A DNA stretch of 64,000 nucleotides from Gimesia sp. (GCF_040219335.1 NZ_JAVJSQ010000029.1:434001-498000), one strand, 5' to 3'. Positions 1 through 12,943 are shown, numbered from the stretch's first letter. Translations and numbers: made by a program. Notes: a model not told the origin generated them from the letters alone.

Positions 1-1512
1 GTGGTTGTATTCCACAGGGATGGTCGGTGTTTCGCGGTAAGCCACACGGGGTTCACCCACGATACATTCGACTTTGTATTCGCGTTTGATACGTTCGATG
101 TAAACATCGAGGTGCAACTGACCCATACCAGCGATGATGGTCTGATTGGTTTCTTCATCAGTCATCACGTGGAAGGTGGGGTCTTCGCGGTTGAATCGCT
201 GAATCGCTTTAGCCAGACGATCGGCACCGTCCCGGTCGAGTGGTTCGATCGAGAGACGAATCACAGGCTCAGGTACAAAGATACTTTCCAGAGCGTAGTT
301 TTCACCATCGCTACAGAACGTATCCCCGGAGGCACACTCCATACCTACAGCTGCGATAATGTCACCAGCTTCACCTACATCAACGTCTTCACGGCTGTCA
401 GCGTGCATACGCACCAACCGGCCGAAGCGGGTAGAGTTCCCGGTTCGGGTGTTGACGTAGCTCTGACCTTTTTCAATTTTACCCTGATAGATTCGCATGT
501 AGGTCAGCTGACCGAAGGTTTCGTCGACAATCTTGAAGGCCATGGCGACCAGAGGTTTGTCGGAAGAGTGAGACAGCTTCGTACGGAACGAATCGCTGTG
601 AGTATCTTCTGCTCCTTCTTTGATGGCTTTCTGCTGGGCGTCCAGGTCAATCGCGGAGATTTCACGATCGAGCGGGCTGGGCAGGAAGCGAACCACGGCG
701 TCAAGCAGAGTCTGCACACCTTTGTTTTTGAAAGCTGTTCCCATCATGACGGGGGTGATTTCGTGAGACAGAGTCGCTTCACGAATGACTTTGTAAATGT
801 CGTCAACGGGAATTTCTGCCTCTTCCAGCAGGGCGACCATCAGGTCGTCGCTGAACATGGAGAGGGTTTCCAGCATCGCGGCGCGAGCTTCTTCAGCAGC
901 AGCTTTGAACTGCTCAGGAATTTCGCCGAGGACTTCTTTTTCACCCTGTTCGCCTTCGTAGGTGACAGCCTGCATGGTTACGAGGTCAACCACACCATCG
1001 AACTGAGCACCTTCGCCCATCGGAATCTGCAGCGGCAGAGGGACAACGTGCAGCTTTTCTTCGATCTGCTTGATTACACTGGCAGAATCAGCACCGGTAC
1101 GGTCCATCTTGTTGATGAAGGCAATACGGGGGACGCCATAACGTTTCATCTGACGGTCAACGGTCAGAGACTGGCTCTGTACACCGCCTACCGAGCAGAG
1201 AACCAGAACGGCACCGTCCAGTACGCGAAGACTACGTTCCACTTCCACGGTAAAGTCAACGTGGCCCGGGGTATCGATGATGTTGACAGTATAGTCTCTC
1301 CACTGCACCTGTGTGGCGGCAGAAGCGATGGTAATCCCACGCTCACGCTCCAGGTCCATACTGTCCATGGTTGCTCCACCGTCACCCCCTCGCACTTCAC
1401 GCACTTTGTGGATTCGGCCTGAGTAGTACAGAATCCGTTCGGTAAGTGTGGTTTTACCAGAGTCGATGTGAGCCGAAATACCAATGTTTCGATACTTGTC
1501 CAGATTTTTCAT
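1..1512 (-). CDS. fusA: Elongation factor G, mitochondrial/spd-type (3' end beyond window)
   Basis: Ribosomal translocase GTPase. The first 504 residues are present and the C-terminal third lies outside the window. Visible motifs are the P-loop AHIDSGKT (residues 14-21), the switch I segment ending RGIT, DTPGH (80-84) and NKMD (134-137), followed by domain II. The P-loop has Ser where ordinary bacterial EF-G has Ala. The region after it (a GGDG insert, then MDSMDLERERGIT) and the EIPEQF and GTAFKNKGVQTLLDAV segments resemble mitochondrial EFG1 and the spd (spirochaete-planctomycete-delta) EF-G subfamily more than standard FusA. The start is the ATG at 1510-1512; reading continues unbroken to the window edge. 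The gene stands alone, downstream of ppdK on the same strand. It is certainly an EF-G; the subfamily call is inference from motif resemblance. Confidence 0.95.
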   Translation of the reverse strand, partial: MKNLDKYRNIGISAHIDSGKTTLTERILYYSGRIHKVREVRGGDGGATMDSMDLERERGITIASAATQVQWRDYTVNIIDTPGHVDFTVEVERSLRVLDGAVLVLCSVGGVQSQSLTVDRQMKRYGVPRIAFINKMDRTGADSASVIKQIEEKLHVVPLPLQIPMGEGAQFDGVVDLVTMQAVTYEGEQGEKEVLGEIPEQFKAAAEEARAAMLETLSMFSDDLMVALLEEAEIPVDDIYKVIREATLSHEITPVMMGTAFKNKGVQTLLDAVVRFLPSPLDREISAIDLDAQQKAIKEGAEDTHSDSFRTKLSHSSDKPLVAMAFKIVDETFGQLTYMRIYQGKIEKGQSYVNTRTGNSTRFGRLVRMHADSREDVDVGEAGDIIAAVGMECASGDTFCSDGENYALESIFVPEPVIRLSIEPLDRDGADRLAKAIQRFNREDPTFHVMTDEETNQTIIAGMGQLHLDVYIERIKREYKVECIVGEPRVAYRETPTIPVEYNH

Positions 1513-1938
1513 GGCTTTAGTGCAGGTTTACTTTAGGGAACGTGTTATGGATACAAAATGATCGGCAACGTACCGACCTTGATCAAGAGCTCAATATTAT
1601 TCGGAACTTTTGAGAAGAAGCTCTCAAGTTTTACAGGGAGGCAGGCCCCGCAAATCGCATCACTCTACTGGTGTGATGGTTGACCCGGCAGGTTTTCACA
1701 ACAAGGGATCACTGACATCCGATACATTCGCAAGTAGATAATCTGAGCGTAAGGTGTGAGCGTAGAATCTTATCGTTGTATCGACTTCGGGGGAAGAGGA
1801 TTTTTGGTTAAATTCCGAAAACTCCCTGATTTATTGCCTCAACATTGTATACGTCAGAAGCCGAATGTGAAAGGGAAAAAAACAGGGAGAATTTCAGATG
1901 AAATTCTCCCTGCAGGTAAGTTCAAACTTTAACTAAGC
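1513..1938. other. Intergenic region between ppdK and EF-G gene
   Basis: This 426-base gap holds the ppdK terminator hairpin at its left end as the minus strand runs (1876-1912), and presumably the EF-G promoter near 1513-1700. I saw no convincing ORF, tRNA or promoter hexamer pair in it. Confidence 0.5.
1876..1912 (-). terminator. Rho-independent terminator of ppdK
   Basis: A perfect 12-bp inverted repeat (1883-1894 with 1901-1912, 6-base loop) lies 27 bases past the ppdK stop. On the minus strand it is followed by seven T residues (1876-1882). It is the clearest intrinsic terminator in this part of the window. Confidence 0.9.
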
Positions 1939-4671
<2,733 letters not shown>

Positions 4672-5290
4672 ACTTAATTCCTCTAAATGTTAATCAATCA
4701 GCTTGTCGGTCCCTTCACGCAAAGAAACCGGACGCTGACTAGTACATATCTATTGTTCAGAAGCTCGCAGCTTCCCAGTAAGATGCGGGACTGAAGATTC
4801 AGTCCCTCTCCTGCTCAATTCCTAACACGCGACAGTCGGCAAGAATTTGCCAGCTGCTGATTATTTTGTTGGAAGACAGACTCGTCTCTGGCGGTTGCTA
4901 TCCAGTGATTCCGATGGGACCTCGTTCGAAGTCGTTCCGTCCGGGCAATCTGCTGTTAGTAGCGGATGTGGTAGCTGTACGTTAAGCCATCGGATTGCAG
5001 CATATTTACTAGGGACACTACCATTGCTCCGTCTGGCCGTCAAGCGACTGGATAGATTCGGGTTAAACGCTCCCGGAAATCCTCTGAATCATCACCAAAG
5101 CTGACGTAATCAGCGCTGGCAGCGGGTTGATTCTCCTGAAGTGAGCAGAATTAGCGTGGAAATTTGCTTCAGCTGTGATAACATTTAATTGAGCGCTTGT
5201 GATTCCGGGCAGGGGGCCGATCTCGGGATCATGTTAACTCACTTCCATTTCTTCACTTACAAATCTCGAGTTCTCGACGCGGGCTGTACC
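4672..5290. other. Divergent intergenic region, no gene seen
   Basis: This 619-base gap lies between divergent ppdK and the FHA gene and should hold both promoters. Short open frames at 4847-5104 (+) and 4861-5043 (-) overlap each other, have no ribosome binding site and resemble no family I know. An upstream in-frame ATG at 5231 could extend the FHA protein, but the added residues are not FHA-like. Confidence 0.45.
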
Positions 5291-5716
5291 ATGATAGCGA
5301 AACTGATTCCATTAAATGGTGGTCAGCCGATTCTGATTGATAAAGACGTTACAGTGGTCGGTCGGAAATCGGACCTGTGTGACGTTCAAATCGATAAAAA
5401 TAGCATCTCTAAGATTCATTGCGTGATTATCAAAACGGACGGTCTTCTATTCGTGAGAGATCTGTGCAGCACGAACGGGACTCGTGTGAACGGTCAGAAA
5501 ATCACCCGCGGTGCTCTACTGCCAGGGGATGAACTCTCGATTGCTTCGACCCGTTTCGAGGTAGAACTGACTGGCAAGCACAAAAAACAACAGGTCTCGG
5601 TGGAGGAGAATAACCTGCATACCGAGATGCTGACCGCGTTTAACCTGGAAGTCGAGAGCGTGGATGAAAAGCCAGAGTCCGATGGTGACAGTGAGATGAA
5701 ACTGGCGTCAGAATAA
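5291..5716 (+). CDS. Small FHA-domain protein
   Basis: 141-residue cytoplasmic protein that is almost only a forkhead-associated domain, a phosphothreonine-peptide reader. The FHA signature residues are all there: VGRKSD, then SISKIHC and CSTNGTRVNG. After the domain comes a short charged tail rich in Glu and Ser. The ATG at 5291 was chosen because it places the domain start (MIAKLIPLNGG) at the N-terminus as in other FHA proteins; ATGs further upstream at 5231 or a start at 5189 would add a non-homologous leader. It converges on lpxI, with only 9 bases between the stops. Its partner kinase is not in the window. It may work with the PP2C and FHA-phosphatase proteins further along. Confidence 0.85.
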   Translation: MIAKLIPLNGGQPILIDKDVTVVGRKSDLCDVQIDKNSISKIHCVIIKTDGLLFVRDLCSTNGTRVNGQKITRGALLPGDELSIASTRFEVELTGKHKKQQVSVEENNLHTEMLTAFNLEVESVDEKPESDGDSEMKLASE

Positions 5717-5725
5717 ACTGCTAAC

Positions 5726-6619
5726 TCAGCCAGCCAGTTGCAGTGAGAGTTCTTCTTCGTTGAGTGAAACGATCGCGATTCCCAGTTTGTCTGCCAGGTC
5801 GGCAACTTCCTGTTGATCGATCATGATCGTCTGGTTGCTTTCAATTGCCAGAACCCGTCCGCCTGCTTCGTGCATGGTCTGTAGTGTTTTGATACCGACC
5901 GTTGGGACATCAAATCGACGATCCTGCTGAGGTTTAGCAACTTTGACGACGGTAAAACCGCCTCGTTTACAAAGCTGGCCGGCCCGTTGAATCGCACGAT
6001 CAGTCCCTTCAATCGCTTCAACAGCGATGATGGCTTTATCGTTCACGACAATACTTTGTCCAATGTCTAACTGGCCCATCTGCTTGGCAATATCCCAACC
6101 CATTTTAATGTCTTCCCACTGTGAGTGGCTGGGACGTCGTTTTGTCAGAAATCCGTGTTTCACAAGTAACTCCGGGCAATAATCCAGTGCTGATTCGAAA
6201 AATAGATCGTCACGCTCAAATTCTTTGATCACCGCCAGGAGCAAAGTATCGTCTTTACGATCTTCCCTGGCGTAACGATACCACATATGCAGCGTGCGGA
6301 AATCGGGTAACAGTTTGAAAATTCGAAACGGGCTGAACAGGACGGTTTTTTCAATCTTGCCCGCCATCACAATGCGTTTGACTTGTTCCCGTTTGAACAA
6401 TTTGATTGCCCGGCCGATGCGTGCCAGGGGAATCCAGTGGAACGTATCGCAGATGTCCATCAGTTCGTCACTGGCCATGCCGAAGATGCCCAGGCAACAG
6501 ACGGAATAACCCTGTTGCTGTGCCTGCTCCGCGAAGACGATTGGGAAGCGGCCTGCACCAGCCAGCAATCCGATCTGTCGTCGGGTATCGGGAGGGGGAG
6601 TTTGTAATGTATTCATCAT
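5726..6619 (-). CDS. lpxI: UDP-2,3-diacylglucosamine diphosphatase LpxI
   Basis: 297-residue LpxI (DUF1009 family), which hydrolyses UDP-2,3-diacylglucosamine to lipid X and UMP in lipid A synthesis; it replaces LpxH in many bacteria. Typical segments are IGLLAGAGRFPIVFAEQA at the N-terminus, the MAGKIEKT segment, and the C-terminal domain with IVVNDKAIIAVEAIEGTD and FDVPTVG. Length is close to characterised LpxI proteins (about 270-290). It follows lpxD by 43 bases on the same strand, so the two are probably co-transcribed. Two adjacent ATG codons (6617-6619 and 6614-6616) could serve as start. Confidence 0.93.
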   Translation of the reverse strand: MMNTLQTPPPDTRRQIGLLAGAGRFPIVFAEQAQQQGYSVCCLGIFGMASDELMDICDTFHWIPLARIGRAIKLFKREQVKRIVMAGKIEKTVLFSPFRIFKLLPDFRTLHMWYRYAREDRKDDTLLLAVIKEFERDDLFFESALDYCPELLVKHGFLTKRRPSHSQWEDIKMGWDIAKQMGQLDIGQSIVVNDKAIIAVEAIEGTDRAIQRAGQLCKRGGFTVVKVAKPQQDRRFDVPTVGIKTLQTMHEAGGRVLAIESNQTIMIDQQEVADLADKLGIAIVSLNEEELSLQLAG

Positions 6620-6662
6620 GAATCAGTCAGTTTCACGTTGAAACGGGTTTTGAAATGAAGAC

Positions 6663-7763
6663 TCAGGTAAGCGCTGATTTGTCGTTGATCTGATTCGAAT
6701 CGTTCAGAGCTTCGAACTGCTGTGTGAGTGCTTTAAGTTGCTGTTCCAGTTCACGGATCTGTTTCCGCATTTCAGGAACCTTGCGGATAGACATCACAAT
6801 TTTCCGTTGTTCTTTTTCAGGCGCTGCAGGTGTTCCGATATGGACTTCGCCGGCCGGGATATCGCGGTGGACACCAGCCCGGGCGCCCAGCGTAGCCTGA
6901 TCACCGATGTGCACGTGGTCTGCGATACCGACCTGTCCTGCACAGCGAACGTAATCTCCTGTGGTAATCGAACCGGCAAAACCGACTTGTGAAGCAAACG
7001 CGTTATGTTTTCCGATTTCGCAGTTATGGGCGATCATCACCTGATTATCGATCTTAGTTCCCAGACCGATGACTGTTGGGCCGATCATACCCCGGTCGAT
7101 GGTTGTTCCGGCACCAATTTCCACGTCATCTTCAATACGCACACTGCCCAGATGAGGAATCTTGACGTACCGACCATTTTCGAAGCGATATCCAAAGCCG
7201 TCACATCCCAGGACAGCTGCTGCGTGAATTAAAACCCGGTCAGCGATTTTGACATCCGGGTAAAGAACTGTATTGGCATGAATGGTCACATCGTCACCGA
7301 GGACGCAATCATCACCGATGTAGACGCCAGGGTAAATCCGGCAGTTGTTTCCAATTTTGACACCAGGGCGAATCGTGACCCGCGGATAAATGTGACAGTT
7401 CTGACCGATTGTGGCCTGGTCACTGATATCAGCTGCAGGAGAAATGCCGATTTCGGGAAGCTCCCGAGCAGGGCGGAGTTTTTGAATGACTTTGATGAAG
7501 GCAGCCTGGGCATCCACCACGGTCAGGGAGGTCATCGGGGTGGATTCAAAAGCTTTCTGGAACGACTCTTCCAGGCGTTGCTCAATGATCACGGCGCCAG
7601 CCTGACTCGACTTGAGGCGTTTCAGGTTGAGTTCATCGCCCACAAAAGTGATATCATGAGGACCCGCTTTAAGAACGGATTCCGCTCCATGTATTTCCAG
7701 CCTCTGATTGCCACGGGCCGGGCAATTCAGTTCTTGGGCGATCCACTCCACCGTCGTCGACAT
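6663..7763 (-). CDS. lpxD: UDP-3-O-acylglucosamine N-acyltransferase LpxD
   Basis: 366-residue LpxD, which adds the N-linked hydroxyacyl chain in the third step of lipid A synthesis. It has an N-terminal uridine-binding domain, a left-handed beta-helix of hexapeptide repeats (roughly residues 100-310) and a C-terminal helix that ends in a coiled tail. [36 protein letters not shown] and IAHNCEIG match the family, the last containing the catalytic His. The ATG at 7761-7763 is preferred to the in-frame TTG three bases before it. It is the first gene of an lpxD-lpxI pair. Together they indicate that this organism makes a lipid A-type outer membrane lipid. Confidence 0.95.
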   Translation of the reverse strand: MSTTVEWIAQELNCPARGNQRLEIHGAESVLKAGPHDITFVGDELNLKRLKSSQAGAVIIEQRLEESFQKAFESTPMTSLTVVDAQAAFIKVIQKLRPARELPEIGISPAADISDQATIGQNCHIYPRVTIRPGVKIGNNCRIYPGVYIGDDCVLGDDVTIHANTVLYPDVKIADRVLIHAAAVLGCDGFGYRFENGRYVKIPHLGSVRIEDDVEIGAGTTIDRGMIGPTVIGLGTKIDNQVMIAHNCEIGKHNAFASQVGFAGSITTGDYVRCAGQVGIADHVHIGDQATLGARAGVHRDIPAGEVHIGTPAAPEKEQRKIVMSIRKVPEMRKQIRELEQQLKALTQQFEALNDSNQINDKSALT

Positions 7764-8163
7764 CAAGGAGTCCTTTCCGAGAGATGTACGTTTGCGATTT
7801 CAATTGTCTGATTGAATACGGGAAAATGAGATACCATCCTGGCACTCTTAGAATCCTGATTTCCCGGAATCGGATGATTTTTACCTGATTTTACAAAAGT
7901 AACGCAAGAGCATTTTTTAACTGAGACGGAAATTGTTTCCACATCTTGAGATGATAAGCAGGGCGGTGAGCTGTGCTGCTTCTTTGTCTTGTGGTCGGAG
8001 TCTCCTCAGAATTCAGGAATGCCACTGGTAGCCAACAGCCGAAGAATTAGTTAGGATGTTATTTTGATGGAATAGGCTTAATTTACGTTGATCAGGTTGC
8101 ATGGGCTGATTCGTATGTTCAGTTGTGCGGCAGAAGATTTTTCAGGAATGCTTGGTAATAACG
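7764..8163. other. Divergent intergenic region, no gene seen
   Basis: This 400-base gap lies between divergent lpxD and aroH. It is AT-rich near 7880-7930 and presumably carries the two promoters. I found no clear hexamer pair, repeat or small ORF with a ribosome binding site. Confidence 0.4.
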
Positions 8164-8535
8164 ATGTCGGTACGTGGAATTCGTGGTGCAACAACAGTGA
8201 CTCAGGACGTTTCAGCAGAGGTTTTGTCTGCGACACGTGAACTGCTGGAACAACTGCTCAAAGCGAATCGGATTGAAAACTACGAAGACATTGTCTCCGT
8301 ATTTTTTACCACCACGCCTGACCTGACATCCGCCTTTCCGGCAGAGGCAGCCCGTGAGCTGGGAATGAAATCGGTCCCTCTGATTTGTGCCTCTGAAATC
8401 GCCGTAAAAGGTGCGATGCCTCGCTGTATTCGTGTGATGATTCACGTAAATACTGACCAGAAACAGTCCGAAGTGGTACACGTTTACCTGAATGAAGCTC
8501 AAAAACTGCGGCCGGACGTCGCCGCAGCTCAATAG
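8164..8535 (+). CDS. aroH: Chorismate mutase, AroH type
   Basis: 123-residue monofunctional chorismate mutase, converting chorismate to prephenate for Phe/Tyr synthesis. It matches the Bacillus AroH fold family position for position: RGIRGATTV at the start, [10 protein letters not shown] in the middle, RCIRVMIHV and [15 protein letters not shown] at the end. The known active-site residues fall at the same numbers (Arg7, Glu78, Arg90, Tyr108). The ATG at 8164 was chosen because it puts Arg at position 7; an upstream in-frame start at 8125 would add 13 residues not found in the family. It converges on the lipoprotein gene with 6 bases between stops. Confidence 0.96.
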   Translation: MSVRGIRGATTVTQDVSAEVLSATRELLEQLLKANRIENYEDIVSVFFTTTPDLTSAFPAEAARELGMKSVPLICASEIAVKGAMPRCIRVMIHVNTDQKQSEVVHVYLNEAQKLRPDVAAAQ

Positions 8536-8541
8536 GTCCTC

Positions 8542-9378
8542 TTACTGAATCCGGGTTTGTTCCGGTTCGGGGTCTGGCTCATCGTTGCCAATAATTGCAT
8601 TAGTCGAAGTCCAGTGCAGCAGCTCGTCCGCGTCGTCCTCTGGGAAGGTGAAGGGAATCCCTCTTTCTTCCAGGATGTCGCTGAGTTCATCCAGCGGATT
8701 TTTCAGGAACTCCGGAGGAAGAACTTTCTGTAATTCATCCCAGTGGGCTCTAACGAGATTCATGTTTTCCGGGGGAACCTGTATCAGGTGTTCGGCCCGG
8801 TTTACCCGGGAAATCCACATGGCTTCATGCAAAGTGCGGTGACGCTCTTCCAGGGAGAGCGAAGAGAAAGGGCGTTTATCCAGTTTCAACTGATGAATCG
8901 TTTTATTACCCTTTTCAATGACTTCCTCCAGGTCCTGATCCTCGCGCAGCTGATTTCGGCTGGCCGCCAGGCCCAGTGCAAGCGTGTAGCAGATAAACTG
9001 TTCTTTCGACATGTCCCGTCTGCGGAGTGCTTTCTTCAGGCTGCGATTGCGAAGTCCGAACTGATCCCCAATGCGATTCACATCCCAGAGCAGTGACAGG
9101 TTATTCTGCTCGCTGTGAACCAGATCCTCGATCGGCAGCGACCGGATGTGGCTCCAGGATGGCGCCGGAGCATAAACCGATGGGAAGGCAGGCAGCTTCT
9201 GTTGTGGCAGAAGCTCAATGACTTTGAGGTAACGCTTGAGTTCTGCCTCAGTCACCTTCTCATTGACCTGCTTGAGTTCGGTGAATTCCAGGGAGTCGTC
9301 CGCACATCCCGCACTCAAAAACAGAACCATGCACAGGCAGTTGAGTGTAGAAAGGAAACCGAGTTTAAACTTCGCCAT
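8542..9378 (-). CDS. Lipoprotein of unknown function
   Basis: 278-residue predicted lipoprotein. A hydrophobic signal segment ends in the lipobox LSAGC, with the lipidated Cys at residue 25. The rest is a soluble, helix-rich, highly charged region with no family I recognise; it includes an acidic C-terminus (DEPDPEPEQ). The ATG at 9376-9378 is preferred to a TTG nine bases upstream. It stands between aroH (convergent) and a membrane glycosyltransferase-like gene on the same strand 257 bases upstream, so it is probably transcribed alone. Confidence 0.75.
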   Translation of the reverse strand: MAKFKLGFLSTLNCLCMVLFLSAGCADDSLEFTELKQVNEKVTEAELKRYLKVIELLPQQKLPAFPSVYAPAPSWSHIRSLPIEDLVHSEQNNLSLLWDVNRIGDQFGLRNRSLKKALRRRDMSKEQFICYTLALGLAASRNQLREDQDLEEVIEKGNKTIHQLKLDKRPFSSLSLEERHRTLHEAMWISRVNRAEHLIQVPPENMNLVRAHWDELQKVLPPEFLKNPLDELSDILEERGIPFTFPEDDADELLHWTSTNAIIGNDEPDPEPEQTRIQ

Positions 9379-9635
9379 GAGAGGCAACCTGCAGTCTGGC
9401 TCTGGAAGTATTCGGGGTTGAAACTAAACGGTCAAGGGAGACACCTCTATCAGTTCAGGCAGCGGCAAACCACAGTTACAGAACTGGACCGCAGCGATTG
9501 ATCAGGCAGGGCGCACACAATGCTTATCGTCGGAAACTGTGAATTGGGAAGACTGTTTTGCCGGGAATTCCGACTTATCGGGTTGTAGGGAATATAGCGG
9601 ATCGCGACGCTGGAGTTAAATCGCTCTGGAGATAT

Positions 9636-11216
9636 CTAACCTGGGGGGAAATGAAAACCGGTGATACGAAAGACCGTCGCGACGCAGACAATTGCCTGAG
9701 CGACCAGAGTACCAATCCAGAAAGTCTGCTGTCTGAGAGAGGAAGGAGGCTGTTCTTGAGAAACCTCAAATTGCTGCTGGCGAAGCTGCCAGACAGGAAT
9801 GGTCATCAAGAGGAACCAGGGAAGAAAGATGAGCCAGAGGCGAGCGGCTTCTCCCATGTTTTTGCCAGAGAGCCAGAGTAGTCCGAGCACAAGCAGACAG
9901 GAATATAACAGGGGATACACGGAGGTCGCGTGGGTTGATCCTGTTTTGAGATCTGGATCAGGGCGCCGACATAGTGACTTGAGAACCAGCCAGATAACAG
10001 GTAGCCCGATTGATAGACTGATCTCCAGGGGATTCAGCAACAGCCACTTCCAGTATGTGCGGGGATATTCATCATAGAAGCCGGCATGGTTTTGGAGATT
10101 CAGAATCCAGACCCGAGGCAGATTGAGCTGAAACAGAACCGCACACAGGATCAGCGGGACAGCAAATCCCAGGAGGCTCCAGCCTGCCGCTGCAAACAAT
10201 CGTTTCCAGGGGAATTGATGTGGAGTTGTTTCTGCTCTCTGTTTCCATGCGGAGAGTAGTGAATAAAGAACGGCACACAGCGCAACCGGTAGAAAGGCGA
10301 GCGTTAGAAACAAACCACTCCAGATCAATAGTCCCGCCAGGATAAAGCAGGCTGCAGACTTCCGACGCCAGGCGGCAACCCAGCAGTAAAGAAACGATAC
10401 CGCCAGAACGGAATAAAGTGCATCTGACTTAGGTTGAAAGATGAGTGCTGCAGGTATCAGTGGCCAGAATGCAACGACCTGCCAGCTGATTCTGCGCGAA
10501 CAGAATTCGTGGGCAAGTAGAAAAAGGGGAATCACGGCCAGTGCAGAAGCGAGCAGGGTGATCAGGGTCGCCAGCCAGAGTACGGCCCGATCCCGTTGGG
10601 TCAGTGGATCAGGAGTGACCGCGGTCGTCTCTGCAATAATTTCACAGGCGATCTGAAAGGACGCTGGTTGCGTTTCGACTAGGAAGGACTGCAGTCCCGG
10701 CCAGGTGTCACAGAGCCAGATCAACGATCGATAGAACAGGGGCAGACCGGGAGGGTGCGTCCCTTCGTGCAGTACGTCTCCTCCCTCCATTTTGGTTTCG
10801 TATTCAGAGAGGTAGGTGGCAACGTCTTTGATGTTGGTATTTGCTTCTGTGAAGTATCCGGAAGATCCTTTGTAGTACAACACGAAAGGAGCCTTGGAGA
10901 GAGAGTATTCCGCCGGGGGGCTGTCCTGCAGGTAGAATGACCAGGTCAGGCTGGCGATGACTAATCCTGTGAGCCAGGCAAGCAACTCGCCACGACGGCA
11001 GTTACTGATACGCGTATGGCCCCAGACAACCAGCAAGAGATATGCGGCGAGAATCAGGCCGGCGACTATGACACCGAACAGGACGCTTGGTCCTGTGAAA
11101 GGGATTCGTTGCCAGCTCCATTCTCCGGGGATACCCAGTGAGATGGAATCAGAATAAAACAGACCCAGTGTAAGCAGAATGGCGATCAGAAACGGGATGA
11201 AGGATCGGACTCGCAT
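9636..11216 (-). CDS. Polytopic membrane protein, GT-C glycosyltransferase-like
   Basis: 526-residue integral membrane protein with about ten or more hydrophobic helices spread over its whole length. A large loop after the second or third helix (near residues 100-160) holds YKGSSGYFTEANTN and EGTHPPGLPLFY. An acidic residue plus HPPG in the first large external loop is typical of GT-C transferases that use polyprenyl-phosphate sugars (PMT/ArnT-like), so this may glycosylate a lipid or protein on the outer face of the membrane. I cannot name a substrate. It lies 87 bases downstream of the PP2C gene on the same strand, a possible but unproven operon. General role moderately sure, exact function unknown. 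Confidence 0.65.
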   Translation of the reverse strand: MRVRSFIPFLIAILLTLGLFYSDSISLGIPGEWSWQRIPFTGPSVLFGVIVAGLILAAYLLLVVWGHTRISNCRRGELLAWLTGLVIASLTWSFYLQDSPPAEYSLSKAPFVLYYKGSSGYFTEANTNIKDVATYLSEYETKMEGGDVLHEGTHPPGLPLFYRSLIWLCDTWPGLQSFLVETQPASFQIACEIIAETTAVTPDPLTQRDRAVLWLATLITLLASALAVIPLFLLAHEFCSRRISWQVVAFWPLIPAALIFQPKSDALYSVLAVSFLYCWVAAWRRKSAACFILAGLLIWSGLFLTLAFLPVALCAVLYSLLSAWKQRAETTPHQFPWKRLFAAAGWSLLGFAVPLILCAVLFQLNLPRVWILNLQNHAGFYDEYPRTYWKWLLLNPLEISLSIGLPVIWLVLKSLCRRPDPDLKTGSTHATSVYPLLYSCLLVLGLLWLSGKNMGEAARLWLIFLPWFLLMTIPVWQLRQQQFEVSQEQPPSSLRQQTFWIGTLVAQAIVCVATVFRITGFHFPPG

Positions 11217-11303
11217 TGATCAGCCAGATAGAAAACAGGGCGTCGACGAAAAAGGGCTCCGTTGCCGCTGCCGGATATGAACCGGCATTTCTGAAAGGGG
11301 GGG

Positions 11304-12044
11304 TCAGCTGACGTGCAGCACAATACAGGTGATGTTATCTTTCGAGCCACCTTCCTGGGCCGACTTGACAATTTCTTCAGCCGCCTGTTGCGGGTCGTCA
11401 TACTGACTGAGCAGTTCCTGCAGTTTCTCGTCGGGAATTCCGTCGGTAACACCATCCGAACAGAGAATGATGCGATCCTGTGGCTGCGGTGCCAGTTGCT
11501 GGGCCTGGGTTCCTGCACTGCCATCTTTGGTTCCCAGGTACCGATAAAGCACATTTTTATAACGGTGCGTTAATGCTTCTTCCGGGGTGATTGTGCCTGC
11601 ATCGACCAGTGCCTGGGTCAGTGAATGGTCGGTGGTAAGCTGATGCAGTTTTCCGTCTCGGAGCAGGTAAACTCGACTATCACCGACTCCGCCAATAAAG
11701 AGCTCTCCGCCAACCTGAACCACGAAGACAATCGTTGTCCCCATGCTGCGACAATTGGGATCCAATTCGCCCAGAGCCATGATCTCACCATTGGCATGCG
11801 CAACAGCTTTATCGATCGACTGCACAACCTCTCCTGTGGGAGTGGAATTAAAGTCGATGAGCTCATCCAGTCGTTTGGGAATCAACTCAACTGCTAACTG
11901 GCTGGCTTTCTCTCCGGCACATTGTCCGCCCATACCGTCGGCAACCAGAAAATACTTCCGCGATTCATCAATGAAGAAATTATCTTCATTGTTCTCCCGG
12001 AAATTTCCCGTGATGCTGACTTTGCCGTAACGAATTTCAACCAT
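11304..12044 (-). CDS. PP2C-family protein Ser/Thr phosphatase
   Basis: 246-residue stand-alone PPM/PP2C phosphatase of the Stp/PrpC type, removing phosphate from Ser/Thr of kinase targets, metal-dependent and cytoplasmic. The metal and phosphate motifs are complete: [10 protein letters not shown] (residues 15-24), VADGMGG (34-40), [14 protein letters not shown] (118-131), [10 protein letters not shown] (194-203) and DNIT (236-239). Length matches the family. No kinase gene adjoins it. Its natural partners would be Hanks-type kinases and the FHA proteins elsewhere in the window. ATG at 12042-12044. Confidence 0.93.
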   Translation of the reverse strand: MVEIRYGKVSITGNFRENNEDNFFIDESRKYFLVADGMGGQCAGEKASQLAVELIPKRLDELIDFNSTPTGEVVQSIDKAVAHANGEIMALGELDPNCRSMGTTIVFVVQVGGELFIGGVGDSRVYLLRDGKLHQLTTDHSLTQALVDAGTITPEEALTHRYKNVLYRYLGTKDGSAGTQAQQLAPQPQDRIILCSDGVTDGIPDEKLQELLSQYDDPQQAAEEIVKSAQEGGSKDNITCIVLHVS

Positions 12045-12211
12045 TAATGAGCCTGTATGTGCGTCGATAAAAAATCAAAAAGTGGCTACTCAATCCCGAT
12101 GTCCGTAGGGGACACATGTGCGATTTCTGATAATATCATAACATCTTTTTATGACGATGGAAATTTTAATAATGCCGTATCTGCTGGTTTTTTAGTGTCT
12201 TATGAAGCATT

Positions 12212-12943
12212 TCAGGGGCAGACCGTTTGTACCAGATCCCGGACTCCCAGGGTCGTGGCACAGATGAAGAGTTCACCTGCTTCAAAACCGGCACTGGTGC
12301 CGACCAGCCTGTTCTGGCTCTCGACCAGCCGGTAGACACGTTTCTTTTCTGGGGGAAACTGCGACTGATAGGCGCGAATCGATTCCAGTTTCTGGTCCAT
12401 CGTTTCGGAAATATCGACCACGAACTGCCCGCTGCCTTCCGGGTAATTCAGTGAGCCGAAGCCGAGGGGGTACCAGACCTGCTTCTGAATGGTATGCGGC
12501 TCTGTGTGACTGAAGTGCTCATTCCATTTTGTCAGACGCGAATAGAAAACTGCGGCGTCCGTGATCTGCATCGCCTGCCAGTGATCAGGGGAGGCCATGG
12601 GGGTTTTACCTGCCAGGCCCAGGACGACTTTGGGGCGGTATTTGCGAAACAGCGTTGCCAGTGCGACACGATTTTCAAAACTGTCAAATAACCGCCGGTT
12701 GGTCAGTTCCAGGGTTTCCCGGACATGAATTCCCAGAATCTCTGCAGCCTTTCGGGCTTCCTCGAGACGATGTTCAGGCCCGGGGCTGAGAGGAGTGGGT
12801 TCACCATCAGTCAGATCGATAATGCCCACCCGGTATCCCTGCTGGACCAGTTTGGCCAGAGTACCGCCACAGGCAATTTCGACATCATCGGGATGGGCAC
12901 CTACGGCAATTACATCCAGCGGTTCAGGCAGTTCTACGTTCAT
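12212..12943 (-). CDS. PIG-L/LmbE-family deacetylase
   Basis: 243-residue zinc-dependent N-acetyl-sugar deacetylase of the LmbE family, close in organisation to BshB1 of bacillithiol synthesis. The zinc motif AHPDD sits at residues 16-20 with downstream His121 in [18 protein letters not shown] and [13 protein letters not shown] are typical of the BshB-like branch. Bacillithiol involvement is inference: no bshA or bshC gene is in the window, and other members act on lipid- or peptide-linked amino sugars. It is transcribed alone, 167 bases upstream of the PP2C gene in the same direction. Confidence 0.85.
   Translation of the reverse strand: MNVELPEPLDVIAVGAHPDDVEIACGGTLAKLVQQGYRVGIIDLTDGEPTPLSPGPEHRLEEARKAAEILGIHVRETLELTNRRLFDSFENRVALATLFRKYRPKVVLGLAGKTPMASPDHWQAMQITDAAVFYSRLTKWNEHFSHTEPHTIQKQVWYPLGFGSLNYPEGSGQFVVDISETMDQKLESIRAYQSQFPPEKKRVYRLVESQNRLVGTSAGFEAGELFICATTLGVRDLVQTVCP

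Noticed and set aside
1-1422. 473-codon open frame on the plus strand
   Set aside because: It is the exact antisense of the EF-G gene, whose motifs are intact; codon-for-codon opposite frame explains its length.
4847-5104. 85-codon plus-strand frame upstream of the FHA gene
   Set aside because: No ribosome binding site, overlaps a minus-strand frame, no recognisable domain.
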